Source: Gordionus sp. m RMFG-2023
Taxonomy: Eukaryota > Nematomorpha > Gordioida > Chordodea > Parachordodidae
Reading direction: 5' to 3'
Length of the DNA: 64,000 bases
Assembly: GCF_954871325.1 (NCBI RefSeq)
Contig: NC_088775.1
Location: 24,777,561 to 24,841,560 of the forward strand
Shown here: piece after piece, positions 46,901-58,900 of the stretch
How the letters are laid out: each line of letters opens with the position of its first letter
Position numbering within the stretch: the first letter of the stretch is position 1
Made by a program: the position numbers and the translations under genes
The notes under the pieces: model-generated
Seen by the model: only the letters and a program-made list of their open reading frames with translations
What the model was told of the DNA's origin: nothing
The model's database searches: none

Positions 46901-49900
46901 TGGACTTCATAATTTGGTTACAGTTGATGGCATAAAAAAAGTTACCAAGATTGATATTCTCATTAAAAAAAATTAGAGAAATTATTTCAGCCCTCGGATA
47001 TCGAGTAGCTGATTTGGAATGTGAAATTGAGGCTGAACATGGTAAATGTCTGCAGTCAATTTATGAGACAGGTAATATCTTGGATATTGATGATTCTGAT
47101 CCATACCTTGATGACCATTTTGATATGTCGGATAATAGAAATGGCATTGCACCAACTAATCTAACTATTGCAAAAACTTTAAAATTTAATTGCCCTACCC
47201 GCTGGCATATCATACTAATTATGCTAGTAAATGTACGCAGTGTAAACAAAATTCCTATAAATAATGTTCTAAATAAAATAGGAAAACAATCTTTAAAACT
47301 CTTTAATAATGAATAGGATTATGATAGATGAGCTTTACGCAGTATTAAATCCATTCCGAGAGTCGATGGAATTTCTTTACTCCCAAAAAGGATCTACAAT
47401 AAACTTAGGGTTATTATTTCTCAGTGAAATAGAAGGTCATATACTAATCAATAAATTTGATTGCTCAGATATAATATGCTTAAAAGAAAATATTAAAAAA
47501 AAGCTTGTTAGGTTTCTGATCACTGAACTTCAAGTTATTTTATATTTTTATTAATAAAATTATATTCTAAACATTAGATATTAGCAACTACTTGATCTAA
47601 GATTTCAAAATCTCAATATTGTTTCACAATATTTAAATTTATTTAAATTTTATGACATCATTGCAATTTCTAATACGACATTTAAAACTTTTAGAGCATG
47701 ATAGAAATGCTCACCTAAAATTCAAGTCGAGGATGGTACATCATGCTCTTATATAGCGAAATTAGCTCGAAAACATTCCCTTCCTATTAACGATTATAAC
47801 AATATTACTAATCTTCAACAAGAATGCCATATTTTGCTCAGCCAAAATATTATTCCAGAAGAGGATGCATTGCTCTTTTGGAAGAAAAAGCGACTGGAAC
47901 TTCCTATGCTTGCTAATTTAGCTAGGAAGGTTCTTTGCGTACCTGCAACCAGTACACTCAGCGAATTTTTTTCCATTACTGAATTAATACTCAATGCTAA
48001 AAGGAGTTCTTTATGTCCCACAAATCTTGATAAAATACTGTTTATTCGTGACAATTATAATTTTGCTAAATCTGAATTCTGACTTATTATATTTCATTAC
48101 TTCATATTTTGCCTGCATTCCAAATTTATTTTAAATATAATAAAAATCAATGGAATATTTCTTATATGTGTTCTTGATATGACTCTGATTGAGTAAAAAT
48201 AAAAATACATTTCCTTAGTCTATTTCTGAGAATGAGAGAATACATAAATTTAAATTGGAGTGAGACAGGAAATAATTTAAGATCAATTAAACTATGTTAG
48301 CAATGTGTTAGAAAAGATCGACTACATAAATTATAAAAAATGTAATACATTAATTTATGAATTAAATTCATTAAAAAATATATTGATTAATAAATTAAAT
48401 TAATTAAAAAAAATTTTAAAATAAATATTGCGCCGCCGAACGCCGATAAAAAATTTAAAAAAACCGCCGCCGTTGATTGAGACATCGGCGCACAGGTCTA
48501 ATTAACATACATATACAAACAAACCACCCTTCAGAAATCCATCAACAAAATGGCATGCCCTATTAACAACAGAACATGTGATCTTCTTTACATTAATCCT
48601 CACAAAAAACGCAAAACTCAAAAGATCTCTTTTGATTGACATTTCATATATCATTATAAATATATATTACAAAACTACAACACCATCAAATCTTGATAAT
48701 TTGCAAACGAGCACTGATGGCGAAGAAAAACAATGTGCCAGTTTTGTTATTGTATAAGAAAAAAATAATGGAGGTAAATAAAGATAAACAATAATTATGA
48801 ACCCGGACCCTGAATCATCCTGAACCCTCATATTTTGGCTGAACCCAGACCCTTTTTAAAAGTGGAGGGTCCAAGGGTTATAGGTGTCATAAAAATTTTT
48901 AATATAAAAATATTTTTTTAAAAAATAATATAAATTTTTAACTTTTTTTTATGGAATCATTGATTCTTCGCGTTTTTCTTTCAATTTTCTTCCTGGACTT
49001 CCATTTTATTTAGAGATTGATATCATTAGTGTAGGTAATAATATTTTATTATGTAAATTTTTTAATAGGCTACGTTAAAGAAATACTTTGATTATTTTTA
49101 AAGTGAATTGTATAATAATATTTTTGCACAACACTTTGGTCCTCAATTTGTATGATGCTGAAGCGATTATTAAGTTTGAAAGATTGGTAATGATTTTATT
49201 ATAGGAGCATGTGAAGTCATTTTGTCGGAAGATGATTGGTGCCAAATAAAGGATCTTACTAGTATATTAGTTCCTTTAAATATTAAGATTACAATCGAAC
49301 AATTATATTTATTTGATTTTTATGGCATATATGGATTAGATTTAGAAAAATTTACATTCCTTTTTATACGAAATATTAGAAAACATGAAAATTTCAGGCA
49401 ACAAAATAAATAGTGTTGTTATACCCTTCTATATATTTAGACCCTTGATAGTTTTATTGAGTATTGAGCAAAAACAAATGGCTAAAGACCATCTTAAGGA
49501 TTTATGGCATACGCAACTCTATTATTTACAATATATTGGAGGCTACGACAATACTTACTGGTTGTAGTGATAATAATAATAATGATAGCAACATTGATGA
49601 TCTTGTTGAAAAAAATATCAAATTATCATCAGATCAAAAAATGCCTTTTGCATCTTTAATAGTAAAGTTCTCAGAAGTTAAGAGAATAAATTAGGATATA
49701 AATATTTTAAAATTCTGGAAAGAAAATTCTTCAATATATCCAAAATTATATATCTTATCTAGAATTTTCATGACTGTACCGGCGACATAATTACAATAAT
49801 TTTGTAAAGATAACTATCTATTTTAAGTAAGGGTAGAACGTAAATTTTTATCTTTGAAATATATATTGTCTACTTTACGTGGAAATATCAAGGATGATAT

Positions 49901-52900
49901 TTGAAAAGATATTATGATTGTGCGATTAAAAATATAAATTATTTCATTTTTAAATTTTTCATTTGTAAATCAGAGTTGTTAATCGCTACTTTTATAAGTA
50001 ACGCGCTATCGCTATTTGTCAAAAAAATTAGCGCGCTACCGATATTGCAATTTGTCAAAAAAGTAGCTCGCTATTAGCTATTATTTTTCAAAAGTAGCTT
50101 TAGCTACTTTTTATAAAAAAAAATTTAGAAACAAATTATTTTGCTTATAATGTTATTATATAGTAAATATATAAAAATCAACATTTATAAATATTAAAAT
50201 ATAGTTAGTTTTGATTATAAAAAAATTTATGTAATAAAAATAAATATTTATGGTAATTTGTTGCATTTTATAAGTTTTTACCTAGTGTTATGTGTCCAAC
50301 GATCTGTCGTGGTGCATATATATGTCTTTGATAACTCTACTATTAGAGCGTCTTACTTTGAAGTTATCGGCCATTTTATTCATTAGTGTCTGTCGACATA
50401 AAATTGTTATACCAGAGGATAGAGTTTTAATCATCATGGTAAATGATGGATTATTAACCAAGGACATTGGCTGAGCTGTATCAATTATAAAATCAACAAT
50501 AACTTTATCAGCCAATTTCTGAGAAATATTGGCATTCGGATTATTAATTTATTTGGTTTGATTTGAATTAGTCTTTTTGGATGTAGAATCGCCTATACCA
50601 AAATTATTTTAATGTTTCCCCATTTCCTTAAAGCTATTGGTATTAGTGTTGTTAAACGGCTCGTTTTGAGCCGATTTTTTAAAACGGCTAACTCAATATT
50701 TTAGCCAGAAAAATATTGCCTAAGCCTCAAGATTTCGATTATATATGTAAAGACCTTTGTTCCTTCTTTAAGCAAAATATTCAGGCTTACGTAATATTTT
50801 TCTGGATAAAATATTGAGTTAGCCGTTTTTAAAAATCGGCTCAAAACGAGCCGTTTAACAACACTAATTGGTATGATCAGTCTTATAAAATAAACACGTA
50901 ATAATGAAAATTTACCTTTTGGTGTTTCTTGAGGTTATAACTGGATTGATTTGAGGAAATATTTTTTTTTACATTTTAAACAAATAAATTTGAAACCAGT
51001 TTTGGTTTTATATTTATTTAGAATCAAATCTAGGGAATGGGAAATTTGTATTATAGCTATTAAGAACATTTATTTCCCTGGTATTTTCCATTTTATTAAT
51101 ATCATTGTCTGAATCACTTTCAACGATTTGGATATCCATAGGCGATGACATTTTAAATTATTAACCCGTGATTTAGGTTTATAATACAAATGAAAATACA
51201 AATTACAAATTGAAAATATATTTCCATTTCAAAATTAAATAATAAATCCTAAAAATTATAATTAATTATGATATATTTAAATTTTCATGTTTATACTTAC
51301 CTTCATTATATTTTTTAAAAGTAGCTAGCGGGCTACTTAGCTACTTTCAAAAACAAAAAATGTAGCGCGCTAAAAAATTAAATAATTACAAAAAAAGTAG
51401 CCGCTATTAGCTATAGCTACCAAAAAAGTTAGCGCGTTCAGTAGCTCGCTACTTTAACAACTCTGTTGTAAATTATGAATATGTATATATTGAAGTATAA
51501 TAATAAATTAATGAAAAAAAAATCTTATTTATGTTCCCTGAACCCAAACCCCAAACACAGGTCATTTTCAAATTTATTCCTATACCCGGACTTGGACCCT
51601 TTTTTTTGTCTAAGGGTTCACATCCCTGGTATAAATATTAATTATGCTATGTATATGCATTATTATTAAAAAAGTAAATTCAACATTTACAAGAAAGTAA
51701 TTTTTAAGAAAAAAGTTTTATAAAACTAATCTTTAAATCCAAAAGTTTATTTAAAATTTGTTTATAAAAAGTACTCAAAATTTTTAAATAACAAATAAAA
51801 GTTGAATATTTTTTAACCCGTCCGCTTATTATTTAAATTTTTTTAACCCTCCCGCTCGTTCTTTAATTTTTTTAGCCTGCTCGCCCATCAAAAACCCTCC
51901 CATCGCAGACCTCTAGTTTGTTTATTTTTTTCTCGTTTTTAAAAAATTTTTTTTTACCAAATTTTATGTTTTTTGTAATATTTGTTCTGTTTTTTTATTT
52001 TCAACCTTAGTTAAAACTACTTCAAATTTGAGTTGTTAAAATATCTAAATACACTTTTATAAATATATGTATCTTCCTATCTTAGAAATATGTGTATCTA
52101 TTTTAAGAAACATTTTGATATAGTATAATTTAATGCTTTTTATCTTAAAATAAAAATATTTGAATGAAAAATTCATTTTATTTTGTATGACCATATAATT
52201 TAAATAAATATATAATAAAAAAATATATATATATTCATTAAAATATTATTTTTTCCCATTTAAATCTATAGACAAGATTATGAAGGATATTTTTTATCAT
52301 GTAAAAGAATATATAAATCCTTGCTTAACCATGACGCCCATTAATTATTATAAACAATAGCATTGATGCACACAATTATTTCAAGCAACTTTTAAAAAAT
52401 AAATTATAAGCTTAATGTAAATTTTTTAAAATAAATCCTCATTTTTTTTTAATAACTTTATTATAAGAATTTGTCCGAAAGAACGATAAAAATTGGGGTA
52501 TATTGACATTTTTTTATATGGAGTTTGAATTAAATGAGAACAAAATATAAAAATGTTGTTTACATATTTTATGCTCTCATAATAAACATTAACACTGTAT
52601 ATAAGTATGTTAAAAATTATATATGTATCTAGATACGTTTTCAGACCATGTATCTATCTAGATCCATTTTTAGGCGATCTATCTCTACCTAGTTCATTTA
52701 CAAAGTATCTTTTAACAACTCTAAAATTTTTTAATAAATCACAAGGTTTTTTTTATAAAAAAATTATAATTCGAAAATAAACCTTCAAATTGAACAATGA
52801 TATCTATTATTTGAATTGGGTAATTAATTATTTATTAAGGGAATATTTTAATACTAAGATTAAGTTATTTTAGGTTTATATAAAATATATACGATCTATC

Positions 52901-55900
52901 CTTTTCATAATTTTGAGAATAAATAAGTTAGAGAATTCAATATTCATGACATAAAATACAATTATTAGAGCATGGATTTTATTTTGTCCGATCTGACCAG
53001 TAAAATAACATTGTACAAGTTGTCCGGCCTTTTTCATCTAGGAAATTGACATATCCTAATTGTAAGCTTTAAAATAATTTGCACACTATAAATTATATTG
53101 TATATAATTATACGTTCTATCTGCACAATAGGATATAAAGTAGACGAGTAAGCCAAAGTAAGGTCTTGAAACCATGGTTGACAAAATTTTGATATCACAA
53201 CCCTTATTTTTTGAATCGTATATTTATATATTTTTTACTTAAGAGTTAAGACACTAACATCATCACTATAATAATCAATCTTTTTTTGCAAAATTTTGGA
53301 TAAAAAATTAAGTTTTGAGAGTTAGTTATATATATTTTTATTTAGCTTATTTTACATAATTTATTTTATATTAGCATATTTTATTTAATTATACAATACA
53401 ATCATTAAATGATGAATAAAATATACTAAAAAAATAGGAATAATAAAAATAATCTCTGCAACCTAAACTTAATATTATTTCTAAATTTTTTAATTAAATT
53501 ACTAATAAAGTTATATTAATATACATTATATAATTTTAAAAATATATTATAAATAGAAATACTATTCATCAATTTAAGATTTAAAAAAAAATATGTCATC
53601 TGGAGAAATTTTGCCAATTATTTGATTATTTGCTTAACTAAATATTAACCAAAATAGACATCATTATAATAAATTATTTTTTGAAACAAAAACTACAATT
53701 AAATCTAAATCACCCCAAAATCTCTTATTGAATTCAGTATACTGAAATGGCAATGTATTATAAATATATTTATTTTACTCAAAAAACTATCTTATAATTA
53801 TATAAAATTAAAATATTTTTTACAAAAGCCACTTGCATAATTAGGTTCTTGTTGTTCCCCATCGTTATCAAATCTCAGAGATACACCACTAGAATGAGCA
53901 ATGCCATGCCTTCCATACAAAAGTATCAGACTCAGATTTTCGAAGCCAGAAGGAACGGGGATCAAGGCGAAGGTCAGAAAGTTTTTTATATCTCGCTTGC
54001 TTATCTGGGTCAATTTGATCCGAGACTTTCATCACGGATGAACAAAAACATATGCTATTTTGTTTCGACTAATATGAAAGCTTAAATGTCCCTAATATGA
54101 TATCGGGCTAAATCACAAGGTTTTATTATTTAAAAAATATAATAGTTGATCTTTTTCTACCTGTGTAACTTGATAAAAAAAACTTTATATGCTAAATATT
54201 AAATTCAATTGCAATAGAAAAGCCATAAGGATTAGTGCTGTATCGATTCATAATTTTTCACCAATACGATAACCGATTGTTATATTGTTTTTATTTACCA
54301 TCTCTCTTTGAATCAATATCTTAAAAAAATTAATATTCTCAATTGAAATTCACGAATGATTAAGCTTATTTTGTTTTTTATTCACCAAATGTATTTAAAA
54401 TATGGGTGATATTAACGGCTCAAGATTTTCGCAAAAAAGTATTATTTCTTAATCATAGAAATTTTGCCAATAGAACTTCAAATTTTTTTGTCAAGGGAAA
54501 GTTTCTAAGATTTATTTTTGGCTAAAATCTTGAATTAGCCATTCAACAAAATTAGCTTAATGTGGCTCGTTAGATATATAAAAACTTTCTTGTTGCAGAT
54601 AATATTTTTTAAAAAAATATCCAATTTTTAGCTACTCTATCTTTAAAAATAATTAATGTTTTAAACATGACAAATAAATTGATTTTTGGTTCCTTAATTT
54701 ATTGTTATGAAATTAAAAATATAAAATAAAAATTTTAATCATAAAAACCAAATAGAATTTCTGCTTTTTTAAAATTAAATATCGGACCCGATTCGATATT
54801 TATTATCGGCGGAGCCTTACTAAGCAGGGTATCGAACCTAACCACGATTAACCTTTTTTAAAAAGAATGACAACCTAACAATTATAGTACCGATTCTAGC
54901 GGTTTTTGAAATTATATATAATATCATTAATATATATGTGATTAATGATGTTGTTGCTTAATTTTATTGCATGTATATGAACCATTATACCTATTGATTA
55001 GACACCCTGGCAGAGCATTCAAGTCGGCGCTCAAAATCAGGCCGGTTGATTTTTTAAATAAATCATCTGAAACAAAATTTTAGCTTATTAGCAATTACAT
55101 TACCTGAGATAATGGGAATTAGAGGTACAAAAATCGGATTTTAAACCTTTTACTGATGATAAATAATTAGTTTTTAATTAAATACTAAATTAGTTCTAAT
55201 GTTAATAAATAAATAATTAAGAGTGAAACCTCAGAATTAAATTTTTTTAAATATTGGTCACCTTATGTCCAGTTGAAAATTTAAAATTAGTATTTAGAAA
55301 TAATTGAGCTTTATTTTTTTAATTATTAAATTACTATTTTTCTAATTTCAATAATTAGCGCGGCTAGGTAATTATTTTAAAAAATATCGGCAATGATGTA
55401 TTAAAAATGTATAGATGGCGTTAGGCTTTTTTTATCGTTTAAAATAATTTCAGGAATTAAAATTTACGAGTAATATCATGAATATTTAAAAAATAATTAT
55501 AAAATTTTTATATGGTTTTTTTGCCATATTGTAAGCACAAATGATTTTTTTTAAAAAAAAATATTTCAATACCCATAATATTACAATCAATTATGCCTTA
55601 AAATGATGATTTTTGGCGATAGAAAAAGCCTTTATTGCATTAAACTGTTCATATATAGCATAATCTATATGTTTTTTATATATTATTCGAGATATTTCAT
55701 TTTAAAAATAATTATAGAGCTGTGCTAACTATTGAAGAAATTATTAGAAGATAGTGAAAGAATAAAAAAAATTTAAGCTCATCATGATATACGAAATTTT
55801 AATTTTCAAATGGACATAAGATTATCAATATTATAAAAAAAATATTTTGATTATTTCCCCATAATTTTCAATTATTCCTTCAGTTATTAATATTTGAACT

Positions 55901-58900
55901 AATTTAGCTATTAATTTAAAACTAATTATTTAATCAGTAAAGGTCTAAAAAGCCGATTTTTGTACCTTTAATCTTCATTATCACAGGTAATATAATTGCT
56001 AATGAGCTAAAATCTTGTTTGATATTACTAGGATATATATAACGTGCCTACAAATTTTTATCGAAGGGGTCGGCAGAAAATATGGATTTTCTTGATCATG
56101 AGTGGCAATCACAGATTTTAGAACCAGGACTAGAGCCATGCAAATTATTTTTTCGGTCCAAGTGGGGTCCGAAAATTTTATTTATTTTAAAATCTTGTGG
56201 TGTTTATTTGTATTTAGGCCCAAGCCCGTCCCGAAATTATAAAAATATGAATTAGACGCATTTTTATAAAGTTAAATAAAGAAAATCATGATTGAAAGAG
56301 GTCGGTCGAATGGTGTTTAATTTGACATGAAATGAACAAATTTCGCCATTTTAATTTATTGAAATCGTAAGGTTGCTTATACATAAATTCATGAAACTGT
56401 TCAATGCTATACCCGACTTTCACACTAAGTATGTATTATATCAATGAATTTTGAATGTTTTGTTTAATTGTATACCCTTTTCATTTACAAAAGGATTATT
56501 GGAATGCTGCTCTCATGTCATGCTTCATCGATTATCTACTTTCGAGCAATGACACACAGCAGTATACTAACCTTCGTTCATAGGTAATGGATAAATCAGG
56601 CCACGAATAATTAGAAGATTATCTAAGCATGTTGAATAAATATCTTTTGTTAAATAAGAAATGCTTTTCTACCTTGCAACTGTAAAAGATGCAGATTAAT
56701 GGTTGATTTCTAACCTAGACACCCACTCCATTGTCTCGTTGAACAGATACATATATGTAAGGCACGAAAGAATTAATAAAAGAATCAAAAATTCATTATT
56801 CAAATCCGATGTTCCTTCACATCGTAATTCGCTGCCTGATGGGCACACGTTAGCCCCCCCCCCCATGGAATATGGGGAAAACATGTATGGGGGCTTTACA
56901 TATATAGACATTTTCGCCTCATCTAATAATTCATCAATTATGCATAACGGAACCCAAAAATATTCACATCTAGCCGACAACAATATATTTATATCCATCG
57001 TGGTACAAACTTATCAGTTGGGAAAGAGGCAAAATCCCTAATCAAACTAATCAGCCCATAAGAGCCCTAAAGCAACAATCTCGAGAGCCCTTTTGATCAA
57101 ACAAAAAATTAGTTTTGAAATTTTATATTATTTAAAGATTCATGGCCGTCACCAGAGGAGAATGGCTATTTTTATCTTGTTTTTTTTATATTTGTGTATC
57201 ATTTTTTTGAAATAGTTTAAATATAGTTTTTAATTTTTACATAGTTTACATGTTATTTTTAATTACTTTATATAATATCAAATTAATATAACATCAGAAT
57301 AATAAATAGTAATAATGAATTTACAAGGTTTGGTTCATAATTGACACTATATTGAATCAAAACCTCATTTATCATATATCAATAGGGCCAATAAGCTTGA
57401 ATAATTTACTTTAGGACAAAATCTTGAGTTAACCGTTTTTAAAAATTGGCTAAATCGAGCCTTTCAACAAAACTAGCCGAAAGTGACTCGTTAGTTATTT
57501 TAAAAGTATTTTAAACCTTTACAGTAAACATTTAGTTCCTTTTATTAATTTATTATTATGAAATTATTTTAAAAATTATAACAATCATAAAATAACCAAA
57601 AAAACAATTAAATTATCGGATCGAATCGAATCGGGTTTTAAATATCGACCGATCCGATATTTATTGAAAACGTTAAATATCGGTGTCGATCCGATATTTA
57701 ATACCGGCTCCAATAATTTTTTAAATATCCTATCCGATTTTTTTTATTAGACTGTTGAAAAAGTATGATATTTGAAAACTTATGAGCGTTGAAAAAAAAT
57801 AAATAATTTTGTTTTTTGGGGGGTAATTTATAATTATTATAAACATTAAAAAAGCAAAATATTTTATAATTTTGTCGAGATCTGGCCCTATATTAAGTTT
57901 CAATCCAACTGAATTCTAGAGATCACTCCAATAAATCCGTTTATGGCTAGTTAAAACTTTACCTTTTTGAAACGGTGTAAACCCGTTTTTGAAATAAAAA
58001 CTTGAATTATTTTTGAAAATTGAGACATTCCTTGGAGAGTTATTGAAGGCTATATTATTTAACACTAACTTTTTTTTCAAAACCCAATCAACCTCTAACC
58101 CCGTTTATTATTGTCATAATCAATCAACCTCTTTTTGAGAATTAAAACCTTAAGAGGCTCTCATTACGATTCTTAAAATTTTTAAAGAGTACTTTCGGTT
58201 CGGTTCTGATTCTTAAGATTTTGAAAATAAGATTGGTCCTAAATTTGATGCTGTTTAGAAGGTTTCAGTTTCAAACTATGATTGCAACCTAAATCACATT
58301 TATTTTATCTTCCCTTTTTTCCCGAAGTATTACGGATGAGCCTTTTGCTTAGGAAAACGCTGAAAGATAACGATGTGAAACCGTTGAAAACGTTTATGAT
58401 GCCTCTGTTCCAAGTAAACACTAGATTTCTTTATTTATCTTGTTAGATTATTTTTATATAATGCACACCTTACGTGATTATAAAAAAATTGTATTTCAAA
58501 TGTATTCTAAAAAATTAGTATTAATATCTAGATATCTTATTAGGGCATGTATCTGTATGCATTTAAAATTCTGAAGCGAATGAATATGTTTATATTAAAT
58601 ATTAATAATATGTGAATGAATGATAGATGTAAATTTTAAGCCGTGCGACCATTATAAGAAAAATCGATGGCTTTGTAGCTGGTTTCAAATTTATCTGCCG
58701 CGGTGAGGTGAGTCGACTATGCTTACATTTAGCTATTTTATAAACATATTTTGAATAATAAGGTGGTATTAGTCTTAAATTTTGAATTAAATATTTGAAA
58801 AAAATTCTCAAAAGGCACCCATATTTTTATCTTTCTTTTGGGGTCTAAGAAGTATGGCCAACGCGCCTATTGAAAGTATGCAAACCGGCGGTCTTTTTTG

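Larger units (their letters stand above)
49971..51465 (-). mobile_element. hAT element, TAGCGCGCTA family
   Basis: The exact 8-bp target duplication TTGTAAAT lies at 49963-49970 and 51466-51473. Ends are CAGAGTTGTTAATCGC and CTACTTTAACAACTCTG. Both subterminal regions repeat GCTA, AGCGCG and TAGCGCGCTA words. A transposase remnant at 50515-50288 on the minus strand is all the coding left. It contains a 223-bp MITE and itself sits inside the 48789-51628 element. Confidence 0.95.
48789..51628 (+). mobile_element. hAT element, ACCCGGACCC-word family, split by a second hAT
   Basis: The right end reads AAGGGTTCACATCCCTG (51612-51628), so its expected left start is CAGGGATGTGAACCC; a decayed version precedes GAACCCGGACCCTG at about 48789-48815. 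Both ends carry GGACCC/GGGTCC and GAACCC words. The target duplication is not clear. Net length without the inserted 49971-51465 element is about 1.34 kb. Transposase fragments are on the + strand. In OXA1L intron 2. Confidence 0.78.
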
